Source: Actinomycetota bacterium
GTDB taxonomy: Bacteria > Actinomycetota > Acidimicrobiia > Acidimicrobiales > CADCTF01
DNA: 36,155 nucleotides
Direction: 5' to 3'
Assembly: GCA_019348255.1 (NCBI GenBank)
Contig: JAHWJU010000012.1
Span: 1-36,155, forward strand
The notes under the pieces are model-generated. The model saw only the letters and a program-made list of their open reading frames with translations. It did not search any database and was not told where the DNA came from. Each line of letters begins with the position of its first letter. Within the stretch, counting starts at the first letter, position 1. Positions 10,015 through 18,419 of the stretch are shown one piece after another. The position numbers were made by a program, and so were the translations under genes.

Positions 10015-12081
10015 TCACGTCTCGGTTGTGCGGGTGACCTTGTTGTAGAGGTGCGTGGGCAGCACGTCGTAGTGGTCGTGGCGCACGGTGAAGCGGCCCC
10101 GGCCGCCGGTGAGGGAGCGCAGTTCGACGGCGTAGCGCACGATCTCCGACGTCGGCACCATGGCGACGATCACCTGCTCCCCGTCGTTCCCGCTGTCGGT
10201 GCCCTGCACCCGTCCCCTGCGGGCGTTCAGATCGCCCATCACGTCACCCTGGCTGGACGCGGGGACCGTCACCTCGAGCAGCGAGATCGGCTCCAGGATC
10301 ACCGGGTTGGCCTTGGCCATGGCCTCCTGGAAACCGAGCGAGCCGGCCATCTTGAAGCTCATCTCCGACGAGTCCACCGAGTGGTACTTGCCGTCGAGAA
10401 GGGTGACCTTCACGTCCACCACCGGATGGCCGTAGTGGCCGCCGCGGTTCATCGTCTCCAAGATCCCCTTTTCCACGGCCGGGATGAACTGGCGGGGGAT
10501 GGCGCCGCCCACGATCTGGTCGACGAAGGCGAAGCCCTGGCCCCGTTCCATGGGCTCTATGCGGATGTGCGCCACTCCGAACTGGCCGTGCCCGCCGGCC
10601 TGCTTCTTGTACTTCCCCTCGGCTTCGGCCGTTCCGGTGATGGTCTCGCGATAGGGGACCCGCACCTCCTCGGTCGACACCTCGACGCCGAACTTTCGCT
10701 GCAGGCGTTCGAGGGTGATGGTGAGGTGGGTCTCGCCCATGCCCGACAGCAGGGTCTGGTGGGTGTCGTCGTCGCGACGCACGACCAGGGAAGGATCCTC
10801 GTCCTGCAGGCGGTGCAGGGCAGTCATCAGCTTGTCCTCGTCGCCCTTGGAGCGGGGGGTGATCGCCACGGCGAGCTGCGGCACCGGGGGCGGCAACGGG
10901 GGGATCACCACCGGGGTGCCCTTGGGGGCCAGCGTGTCCCCGGTGCGGGCGTCGGCCAGCTTGGCGACGGCCACGATGTCGCCGGCGGGAACCTCGGACA
11001 CCGGCTCCTGTTCCTTGCCCCTGAGGGTGAACAGCACGTGCAACCGCTCGTCGCCATGGGTGCGGGGGTTGTTGAGCACGGCGTCGGGACGGACGGTGCC
11101 CGACAGCACCTTGAACAGCGAGACCTTGCCCACGTGGCGGTCGACGATGGTCTTCCATATGTAGGCCAGCGGGGGCCCGTTGGGATCGCACGGCACCTCT
11201 TGCAAGCTGCCCGCAGCCTCGACCTCGACGGGGGGCCGGTCGAGGGGAGAGGGGCCGATCTCGCAGATGAACTTGGCCAGCAGATCGACGCCGATGTCCT
11301 TGGTGGCGGAGCCGCAGATGACGGGGAAGACGCTGGCCGCCGCCACCCCCTTGGCCAGCGTCTGCTCCAACTCCTTGGCGGTGGGCACGTCCCCCTCCAG
11401 ATAGCGCTCCATCAGCGCATCGTCGGCCTCCACGATCCCTTCCACCAGGCTCTCGTGCACCTCCTGCTCGTGGGGCGCGAGCTCCGCAGGGATGGGTTCG
11501 GTGTGGTGGTGACCCTGGTCGTCGTCGTACACGATGGCGGTGTCGGTCAGGAGGTCGGCCACACCCTGCAGTGCCGCCTCCTCACCCAGTGGCAGCTCGA
11601 GGGGGGCTATGCCGCGGCCGAACAACTCCTGCAACTGGGCCAGCACCCGTTCGAAGTCGGCGCGGTCGCGGTCTTCTTTGTTCACGAAGATCATCCGGGG
11701 CAGGCCCAGCGAGTCGGCCAGCTTCCAGACGACCTCCGTCTGCACCTCGACACCCTCGACGGCGCTGACGACGAACACGGCCAGGTCGGCCACCCGCAGG
11801 GCCGCCTCCACCTCGGGCATGAAGTCGGCGTAGCCGGGGCAGTCGAGCATGTTGATCTTGTGGCCGTCGTGTTCGAACGACGCCAGCGAGACGGCCACCG
11901 AGATGCCGCGCTTGACCTCCTCGGGGTCGAAGTCGCAGACGGTCGTGCCGTCCTCCACCCGGCCCTGACGTGACGTCTTGCCCGATATGAACAGCAGCGA
12001 CTCGGCCAGGCTCGTCTTGCCCGAGCTGCCGTGCCCTACCAGCGCGACGTTGCGGATCTTGGCGGACGGGAACGTGTTCAC
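10015..12081 (-). CDS. EF-G-like GTPase (FusA2/EF-G2 type)
   Basis: P-loop GHGSSGKTSLAE, DCPGYADF, NKED, EF-G C-terminal domains (MGDLNARRGRVQG, SLTGGRGRFTV); GTG 12081 preceded by gaggag. Confidence 0.9.
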   Translation of the reverse strand: MNTFPSAKIRNVALVGHGSSGKTSLAESLLFISGKTSRQGRVEDGTTVCDFDPEEVKRGISVAVSLASFEHDGHKINMLDCPGYADFMPEVEAALRVADLAVFVVSAVEGVEVQTEVVWKLADSLGLPRMIFVNKEDRDRADFERVLAQLQELFGRGIAPLELPLGEEAALQGVADLLTDTAIVYDDDQGHHHTEPIPAELAPHEQEVHESLVEGIVEADDALMERYLEGDVPTAKELEQTLAKGVAAASVFPVICGSATKDIGVDLLAKFICEIGPSPLDRPPVEVEAAGSLQEVPCDPNGPPLAYIWKTIVDRHVGKVSLFKVLSGTVRPDAVLNNPRTHGDERLHVLFTLRGKEQEPVSEVPAGDIVAVAKLADARTGDTLAPKGTPVVIPPLPPPVPQLAVAITPRSKGDEDKLMTALHRLQDEDPSLVVRRDDDTHQTLLSGMGETHLTITLERLQRKFGVEVSTEEVRVPYRETITGTAEAEGKYKKQAGGHGQFGVAHIRIEPMERGQGFAFVDQIVGGAIPRQFIPAVEKGILETMNRGGHYGHPVVDVKVTLLDGKYHSVDSSEMSFKMAGSLGFQEAMAKANPVILEPISLLEVTVPASSQGDVMGDLNARRGRVQGTDSGNDGEQVIVAMVPTSEIVRYAVELRSLTGGRGRFTVRHDHYDVLPTHLYNKVTRTTET

Positions 12082-12191
12082 GCGTGCGCACTCCTCGCTC
12101 GAGGGCCCTGCCGGTGGCCGTATTCGCCAGCCTATCCGGGGTCTGCGATAGCTTGGGAGGGAACTTCGCGCCACGAGGAGCCCGCAGAACA

Positions 12192-12935
12192 GTGTTGGAT
12201 GGCCGTTGGCGGACGAACCTGGAGCAGGGCGTCAAGCCCGCGGGCGCGGCGTTGGCGAGAACCGGGCTGCGAGCCGATCACCTCACCGTTGCCGGGCTGG
12301 TCATGGCCACCGCCACGGCCGTGGCCGTGGCCTCGGGTCGCCTCCTGCTCGGCGTGGTCCTCCTCGCCCTCGCGGGCATACCCGACCTGCTCGACGGGGC
12401 AGTGGCCAAGGCCACCGGCACCGCTTCCTCGCGGGGCGCCTTCTTCGACTCCGTGGCCGACCGGGTCACCGACTGCCTGGTCCTCGGTGGGATCGGATGG
12501 CATCTCGCCGTGTCCCGCGGCGGGCTCGCGCCGATGCTGCCCTTCGCGGTGATGGGCGCCTCGACGCTGATCTCCTACGAGCGGGCGCGGGCGGAGTCGC
12601 TCGGCTACTCGGCCAGAGGCGGGCTCATGGAGCGGGCCGAGCGGTTGGTGCTGATCGGTTTCGGGTTGGCCTTCCCGGCTCTGCTCCTGGGGGTGCTGTG
12701 GCTGATGCTGCTGGCGACGGTGCTCACGGCGCTCCAGCGCTTCGTCATGGTGTGGCGTCAGGCGAGCGTGCCCCGGCCGGCTCGTCGCCAGCGTCCGATG
12801 ATGGGCGAGCGGTGGCGGGCGTGGCGGGAGCAGACGGCGACCCGACCTTCCATCGCCGAATGGCGGAGCGCGACAGGCCGGCGGCCCAACCGTGATCGGC
12901 ACCGGCGGCCGTCGCCGGCCTGGCGGCGCCGTTGA
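12192..12935 (+). CDS. CDP-alcohol phosphatidyltransferase, phosphatidylinositol-phosphate-synthase-like (PgsA1)
   Basis: CDP-AP motif DLLDGAVAKATGTASSRGAFFDSVAD; position between HIT and acyltransferase/PimA genes as in mycobacterial PIM cluster. GTG start assumed. Confidence 0.85.
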   Translation: MLDGRWRTNLEQGVKPAGAALARTGLRADHLTVAGLVMATATAVAVASGRLLLGVVLLALAGIPDLLDGAVAKATGTASSRGAFFDSVADRVTDCLVLGGIGWHLAVSRGGLAPMLPFAVMGASTLISYERARAESLGYSARGGLMERAERLVLIGFGLAFPALLLGVLWLMLLATVLTALQRFVMVWRQASVPRPARRQRPMMGERWRAWREQTATRPSIAEWRSATGRRPNRDRHRRPSPAWRRR

Positions 12936-12971
12936 TCTCGCCCTTGCTGCGCTCGGGCCACGGTCGGGGCG

Positions 12972-13886
12972 CTGCCGACCGCTAGGGCGGCGCAGCGCGC
13001 GGCGTATCTCGGCTACCGGGGCGCATCGGCCGTCTTCAACTTCCTTCCCGGCCCTCTGGCCTCGGGTCTGGCCCGGGGGCTGAGCGTGCCGATGGCGCTG
13101 GCGCTGAGAGGGCGCCGGCGGATGATCACCCGCCATCTCCAACGCGCCTACGGCGGTCGTCTGTCCGGCCCGGCCCTCGAGCGGAAGGTGCAACAGGCCT
13201 TCCGCTCCTACGCCCGCTACTGGATGGAGTCGTTCCGGCTCGCTTCCGCGGACCATGCCGCGCTGGAGGCGGGCATGTCCTGGGAAGGGGTGGCCCACGT
13301 CGAGGACGCGCTGACCGCCGGCAACGGCGTCATCATGGCCCTGCCCCATCTGGGCGGGTGGGACTTCGGCGGTGCCTGGTTCGCCTCGGCCGGATACCCG
13401 GCCACGGTGGTGGTGGAGGCCCTCGACCCGCCGGAGCTGTTCGAGTGGTTCACCCGCCTCCGCCGCGCCAGCGGCCTCAGCGTCGTCCCCCACGGCCCGG
13501 CCGCGGGGGGCGCCGTCCTGCGGGCCCTGCGCCGCAACGAGCTGGTGGGCTTGCTGTGTGACCGCGACCTCGCCCGGACTGGGGTCGAGGTGGAGTTCTT
13601 CGGTGAGCGCACCACGCTGCCGGGAGGGCCGGCCACCCTGGCGCTGCGTACCGGAGCGGCGCTGCTGCCCACAGCCGTGTACTTCGAGGGTCGGCGCCAC
13701 CGCGGTGTCGTGCGGCCCCCCGTCGCCACCGACCGTCGCGGGCGGCTGCGCGACGACGTGGTCAGGGTGACCCAGGACCTGGCCGACGAGCTCGAGGCGC
13801 TCATCAGGCGGGCGCCGGAGCAATGGCACCTCCTCCAGCCCAACTGGCCCTCCGACTACGGAGAAGCGCCGACTTCGGGGCGATGA
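12972..13886 (+). CDS. PatA-like PIM acyltransferase (LPLAT/HtrB family)
   Basis: Motifs GVIMALPHLGGWDFGG and ELVGLLCDRDL, EQWHLLQPNWPSD. ORF track starts at GTG 13086, but family-like N-terminal sequence (RAAYLGYRGASAVFNFLPGPLASGLARGLSVP) extends upstream with no canonical start; CTG 12972 given tentatively. Confidence 0.8.
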   Translation: MPTARAAQRAAYLGYRGASAVFNFLPGPLASGLARGLSVPMALALRGRRRMITRHLQRAYGGRLSGPALERKVQQAFRSYARYWMESFRLASADHAALEAGMSWEGVAHVEDALTAGNGVIMALPHLGGWDFGGAWFASAGYPATVVVEALDPPELFEWFTRLRRASGLSVVPHGPAAGGAVLRALRRNELVGLLCDRDLARTGVEVEFFGERTTLPGGPATLALRTGAALLPTAVYFEGRRHRGVVRPPVATDRRGRLRDDVVRVTQDLADELEALIRRAPEQWHLLQPNWPSDYGEAPTSGR

Positions 13887-13902
13887 GCGAGCGACCGGCA
13901 GC

Positions 13903-13908
13903 TACCTT
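13903..13908 (+). promoter_or_regulatory. Putative -10 element (TACCTT) 6 nt before pimA GTG
   Basis: TANNNT hexamer with leaderless spacing. Confidence 0.4.
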
Positions 13909-13914
13909 GGCCCG

Positions 13915-14988
13915 GTGCGCATCGCCCAGGTCTGCCCCTACAGCCTGACGCCTCCGGGCGGCGTGCAGGCCCAGTCGCTCGGGTTGGCCCGGGCGCTGCG
14001 CAGCCTCGGCCACCACGTACGGGTGTTGGCGCCCTGCGACGGCCCGCCGCCCGACGCGGGCGTGACGCCGCTGGGAAAGTCGGTGCCCTTGGCCGCCAAC
14101 GGGTCGGTGGCCCCCATCGCCCCTGATCCAGCTTGTGTGCTGCGAACGATCCGGGTCCTGCGGGACGAGGAGTTCGACGTGGTGCACCTGCAGGAGCCGC
14201 TGGTTCCCGGGCCCACCCTCACCAGCCTGGTCGTGAGCGACCAACGCCTGGTCGGCACGTTCCACCGGGCCGGCGCGAGCTCGGCCTACCACGCGTTCCG
14301 CCCGGCAGCCCGGGCGCTGGCGCGACGCCTGAACGTGCGCTGCGCCGTCTCCGAGGATGCCCGCGACACCGCTTCGAGGGCCCTCGGGGGGTCCTATGAG
14401 CTCGTCTTCAACGGCATCGAGGTGGACCGGTTCGCCAAGGCCGACCCGCTGGTCGTCGACGGCCCCGCCATCTTGTTCATCGGCCGCCACGAGCCCCGCA
14501 AGGGGCTGGTGACCCTGCTCGGGGCACTCTCGCAGCTGCCCGGCGACGTCCGGTTGCTGGTGGCCGGCGACGGTCCGCAGACGGCCGAGCTTCGCCGGCG
14601 CTTCGGGCGCGACGACCGGGTCAGCTGGCTGGGCCGGATAACCGACGAGGAGAAGGCGAGATACCTCCGCAGCGTCGACGTCTTCTGCGCACCCTCCGTC
14701 AGCGGCGAGTCCTTCGGCATCGTCCTGCTCGAAGCCATGGCCGCGTCCGTCCCCATCGTGGCCAGCGACCTTCCCGGGTACCGCAACGTGGCCCGTCCGG
14801 ACGAACACGCCCTGCTGGTGCCCCCGGGGAACCCGGCGGCGCTGGCCCGAGGGCTGGCTCTGGTGCTGGGGGACGGATCGCTGCGCCGGCGGCTGGTGGA
14901 GGGTGGCGACGCCCGAGCCGCCGAGTTCTCCATGGACCGCCTGGCCGAGCGCTACCTGGAGCTGTACGCCCTCACCGGCGCCGGCTGA
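13915..14988 (+). CDS. pimA: GT4 glycosyltransferase, PimA-like phosphatidylinositol mannosyltransferase
   Basis: MRIAQVCPYSLTPPGGVQAQ, GKSVPLAANGSVAPI, LFIGRHEPRKG, CAPSVSGESFGIVLLEAMA; close to mycobacterial PimA as remembered, and syntenic. Confidence 0.87.
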   Translation: MRIAQVCPYSLTPPGGVQAQSLGLARALRSLGHHVRVLAPCDGPPPDAGVTPLGKSVPLAANGSVAPIAPDPACVLRTIRVLRDEEFDVVHLQEPLVPGPTLTSLVVSDQRLVGTFHRAGASSAYHAFRPAARALARRLNVRCAVSEDARDTASRALGGSYELVFNGIEVDRFAKADPLVVDGPAILFIGRHEPRKGLVTLLGALSQLPGDVRLLVAGDGPQTAELRRRFGRDDRVSWLGRITDEEKARYLRSVDVFCAPSVSGESFGIVLLEAMAASVPIVASDLPGYRNVARPDEHALLVPPGNPAALARGLALVLGDGSLRRRLVEGGDARAAEFSMDRLAERYLELYALTGAG

Positions 14989-15001
14989 CGGCCCCCGCTC
15001 G

Positions 15002-15556
15002 TCAACGGTTCGGGAGCTGGAAGTCGATCACGACCCGGGAAGGCTCCCGAAGCGCCTGGACCCGGAACGGCACCTCCTGCGCGAGTCCCACGGCCCAGTC
15101 CAGGTTGGCCTCGAAGTCGCTCACCCGCACCATCTCGGTGACCATCGACAGACCGGCCCGGACCCGCCTCGGCCCGGTGTAGGTGGTGCGTACCTGGTCC
15201 CCCGACAGCTCCACCCCCGAAGCCGGCTCGAAGTGCACGGTCAGCACCGCCGCCCCTTCGACCGGAACCTCGTCGCCGGAGCCGTCCTCGACCAGCGGTC
15301 GCTCCCCGTAGGCCACCCGGTACCCCGGTAGCGCCCCCTCGAAGGTGAAGGTGACGCGCTCGTGCTGGCCCGTCGACTCCGCGGTGACGGTGGCCAGGAG
15401 GCCCCGCTGCGCACCGGCGACCGACACCGGGGTGGTGGCGAAGCGGTCGTCGCCGGCAGAGGTGGTGCCCGAGGCCGGATCCGGCGATCTCCCGTCGTCG
15501 CCGCACGCCCCGAGGAGGATCAGGCAGGAAGCGGCGAGTGATCGCAGGAGGCGCAC
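15002..15556 (-). CDS. AMIN-like domain lipoprotein
   Basis: Lipobox LILLGAC after short signal peptide; C-terminal REPSRVVIDFQ typical of AMIN-like domains; GTG start. Confidence 0.72.
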   Translation of the reverse strand: MRLLRSLAASCLILLGACGDDGRSPDPASGTTSAGDDRFATTPVSVAGAQRGLLATVTAESTGQHERVTFTFEGALPGYRVAYGERPLVEDGSGDEVPVEGAAVLTVHFEPASGVELSGDQVRTTYTGPRRVRAGLSMVTEMVRVSDFEANLDWAVGLAQEVPFRVQALREPSRVVIDFQLPNR

Positions 15557-15571
15557 AGGGGATCCACCGTA

Positions 15572-15608
15572 CGCGAAGAGGAGGGCCCCGAAGGACCCTC
15601 CTCTCGCG
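15572..15608 (-). terminator. Strong hairpin downstream of the LPXTG gene
   Basis: AGAGGAGGG (15577-15585) pairs with CCCTCCTCT (15596-15604); CGCG/CGCG outer stem after a single A bulge; no U-tract. Confidence 0.55.
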
Positions 15609-15618
15609 CTGGGGGACG

Positions 15619-17304
15619 TCAGCCCTTGTTGTTGTTGTTGACCCGCACGGGCTGCGGCGCCGGCGTTTGCATCAGGCGTCGCAGGGCCAGGCCCATGACT
15701 GCGGCGAGGCCGGCGATGGCGGCGATGCCCACCGGGCCCCCGGTGCGGGGCAGCTCGCCGCCGGGGCTGCTCGTCGGTGCGCCCGGCCGGGCGAACTCCG
15801 AGGAGGCCACGATCGATCCGGCCTGCACCTTGGCCGGGCTGCTCAGGGCGCCGGCGCCGAGGTTCAGGATCCGGCTGAGCTCGTCCATGGCGCCTGACAA
15901 GCCGAGGCTCTTCACCGTCGAGGCGGGCAGCAGGGTGTCGATGCCGCCGGCCTGGTTGGTGATGGCGGAGACGATCTCGGCCAGCCTCGCCGGGGGAGTG
16001 ATGGCGGCGGAGGCGCCGGTGATGCCGGCGCGACTGCGGGTGTAGCCGCCGGACTGGGTCACGCTGGTGACCTTCTCGAGCACGGACACGTCGACCAGGT
16101 TGGCCAGGTCGGGGCTGACGAGGGCCAGTGTCTGGCCGACCTTGTCGTTGATCTGCGCGACTGCGGCGTTGAGGGCGGTGGCGCCGGCGGCGGCGTCGAT
16201 GCCGGGCAGGGCGAGGTTGCCGACCTTGATCCTTCCGATCTTGCCGGTGACCTCGGCCACCGAGCCCTCGACCGAGTCCACGGCCTTGGTGGTGACCCCG
16301 ACCTCGACTCCCTCCAGGCGCAGCAGGGCGAGGTCGTCGAGGACCTTCAGGCTGTCACCCAGCAGACCGTCGATCTGGTCCTGCAGCTGGTCCACGGCGG
16401 CGTTGATGGCCGCGACCGAATCGCCCACGACGGCCGAACCCGGTAGTGGAGTGGTCAGGTTCACCGTGCCCAGCACGGTCTCGGTGGCAGGCTCGATGGC
16501 CTGGTCGATGGTGGAGGTGGCCTCGTTGGCCACTGCGTCCTGCAGGTCGTCGATGGCGCCGTTGACCGACTTCACCGTTCCCGCCAGCGTCGTCTGGCCG
16601 GCCGGCAGATCGAGCCCGGTTGTGGCCTTGAGGGTGTCGAGCAGGGCCGAGACCTGTGCCACCGACAGGTCCGTCAGCGAGATGCCCAGGCCCTCGAGCA
16701 GGGCCCCGAGGTCCACCAAGGTGATGTCGGTCACCTTCGCCCCGCGGCTCGCACCGGCGGCGTCGCCGGCGCTGGAAGCAGACAGGTTCGAGCTCAACGA
16801 CCCGATCCCGAGGAGGCCACCCACGGAGCGGACGTTGGTCAGGCCCACGTCGAGGGCGGAGGAGGCCACACCGTTGTCCACGACAGCCGAGAGCTTCCCG
16901 GTGCCGAGGGTGCCCGACAGGACCGGACCGAGAGCGGCCGGCAGGGACCCGCCGACGATGCTCTGGGGAGCGACGGCCTGCTCCGTCGGGCCCGTGCTGC
17001 GGGCCTCGTAGACCCCCACGGTCTGGTTGAGGGCGCTGATGACACCCGACTTGGTGGACAGGGCGGTGAGGCGGGTGAGGGCTTCAGGCGAGGCCACTGA
17101 GGGGTCGATGGTCGAGCGGCCCTCGTCGCCCAGCAGCACCAGGTCGAGGATGTTGCCCTTGTCGCCCAGCTGGGCGGCGAGGACCTTCGTCTCGGTGAGC
17201 GATGTGCCCACGCCGGGCGATTGAGCCGTGGCCGGCCCGGCGAAGACGGCGGCGGCGACGACGGAGGTCGCCACCGCGGCGGATACAGGTCGGAAGAAGC
17301 GCAT
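15619..17304 (-). CDS. Secreted LPXTG-type surface protein (Ala/Val/Leu-rich)
   Basis: Signal peptide MRFFRPVSAAVATSVVAAAVFAGPATAQ; C-terminal LPRTGGPVGIAAIAGLAAVMGLALRR sorting-like signal. ORF-track start at 18153 is spurious. Confidence 0.75.
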   Translation of the reverse strand: MRFFRPVSAAVATSVVAAAVFAGPATAQSPGVGTSLTETKVLAAQLGDKGNILDLVLLGDEGRSTIDPSVASPEALTRLTALSTKSGVISALNQTVGVYEARSTGPTEQAVAPQSIVGGSLPAALGPVLSGTLGTGKLSAVVDNGVASSALDVGLTNVRSVGGLLGIGSLSSNLSASSAGDAAGASRGAKVTDITLVDLGALLEGLGISLTDLSVAQVSALLDTLKATTGLDLPAGQTTLAGTVKSVNGAIDDLQDAVANEATSTIDQAIEPATETVLGTVNLTTPLPGSAVVGDSVAAINAAVDQLQDQIDGLLGDSLKVLDDLALLRLEGVEVGVTTKAVDSVEGSVAEVTGKIGRIKVGNLALPGIDAAAGATALNAAVAQINDKVGQTLALVSPDLANLVDVSVLEKVTSVTQSGGYTRSRAGITGASAAITPPARLAEIVSAITNQAGGIDTLLPASTVKSLGLSGAMDELSRILNLGAGALSSPAKVQAGSIVASSEFARPGAPTSSPGGELPRTGGPVGIAAIAGLAAVMGLALRRLMQTPAPQPVRVNNNNKG

Positions 17305-17463
17305 GCAGTTGCCCCCAGGGAGCTCAAGTGGATAGTGGGGCACACGAAACGCCGAAAGTGGTCGCAACGCCATGCCTAGTGAGGGCCATTTGCCCGGTCC
17401 CGACCGGGCTAGCCCGGGCGTCCCGGCTGCGCCGACGCCGGGTGCGATAGCTTCAGAGGCCTC

Positions 17464-18417
17464 TTGCGCAACCAGACCACCACCGACAAGCGCCGGAGAA
17501 CGGCGCGGAACCTCGGGCAGATCTCCGCCAACGTGCGCCGTTCGGCTCTGCTGTTGGCGGGACTGGCGACGATGGTGGTGCTCGTGGGCTGGATCGGCCA
17601 CCTCGCCACTGGCTACGGCGTCCTGGGAATGTCGGCGGCCGCACTTGCGGCGGGCGCGGCGGCATCGGTCGCGTGGTGGAGGTCCGACGCCATCGTCCTC
17701 GCCGCCAGCCACGCCCGCCCCGCCGACGTCCGCGACCACGCCCGGCTGCACAACCTGGTGGAGGGCCTCTGCATCGGGGCCGGCCTCCCCAAGCCGCGCC
17801 TGTTCGTGATCGAGGACCCGGCGCTCAACGCCTTCGCCGTCGGCCGCGATCCCAGACATGCGGCGGTGGCGGTGACCACCGGGCTGCTCGACAAGCTCAC
17901 GAGGGTGGAGCTCGAAGCAGTGCTGGCCCACGAGCTCAGCCACGTCAAGAACTACGACATTCGGCTGTCGACGCTCGCCGTCACCACCGTGGGTGCGGTG
18001 GCCCTGCTGGCGGAGTGTGCGCTGCGGTTCCGGAGGTGGGGTGGACTCCGTCACCGCGACGAGCGCAGCGAGGGCAGCCGCCCCGCGGCGGTGCTGGGTC
18101 TGGTCGGTCTGCCCCTGCTGGCGCTGGCGCCGGTGGTGCCCAGGCTGATGCAACGGGTGGTGAGCCCACGGCGGGAGACGCTGGCAGACGTCACCGCCGC
18201 CGCCGTCACCCGCTACCCTCCGGGTCTGATCTCGGCGCTGGAGAAGCTACGCGACGACTCGACAGTGGTGCACTCGGCTTCGCCGGCCACCGCGCACCTC
18301 TGGATCGAATCCCCGACCGCACCCACCGCCCCGCAGGGTCGGCGGGGACGGCTCAACCAGTTGTTCAACACCCACCCGCCCATCGAGGAGCGCATTCAGG
18401 CGCTCCGGGAGCTCTGA
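17464..18417 (+). CDS. M48 family (HtpX-like) membrane zinc metalloprotease
   Basis: AVLAHELSHVKNYDIRLST, PRRETLADVTAAAVTRYPPGL, FNTHPPIEERIQAL; TM segments at N-terminus and mid-protein. Confidence 0.9.
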   Translation: MRNQTTTDKRRRTARNLGQISANVRRSALLLAGLATMVVLVGWIGHLATGYGVLGMSAAALAAGAAASVAWWRSDAIVLAASHARPADVRDHARLHNLVEGLCIGAGLPKPRLFVIEDPALNAFAVGRDPRHAAVAVTTGLLDKLTRVELEAVLAHELSHVKNYDIRLSTLAVTTVGAVALLAECALRFRRWGGLRHRDERSEGSRPAAVLGLVGLPLLALAPVVPRLMQRVVSPRRETLADVTAAAVTRYPPGLISALEKLRDDSTVVHSASPATAHLWIESPTAPTAPQGRRGRLNQLFNTHPPIEERIQALREL

Positions 18418-18419
18418 TC

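Noticed and set aside
10051-11973. 640-aa plus-strand ORF
   Set aside because: Antisense to the complete EF-G-like gene; His/Val/Gly/Asp-rich mirror translation typical of GC-rich genes.
12132-13829. 565-aa minus-strand ORF
   Set aside because: Antisense to pgsA-like and acyltransferase genes; low-complexity Arg/Gly/Pro/His translation.
17305-18153. N-terminal extension of the LPXTG ORF (MHQPGHHRRQRQQ...)
   Set aside because: Antisense to the M48 protease; true start is the signal-peptide Met at 17304.
17673-18419. N-terminal extension of the first DUF3048 ORF
   Set aside because: Overlaps M48 protease in another frame; a signal peptide begins at ATG 18420.
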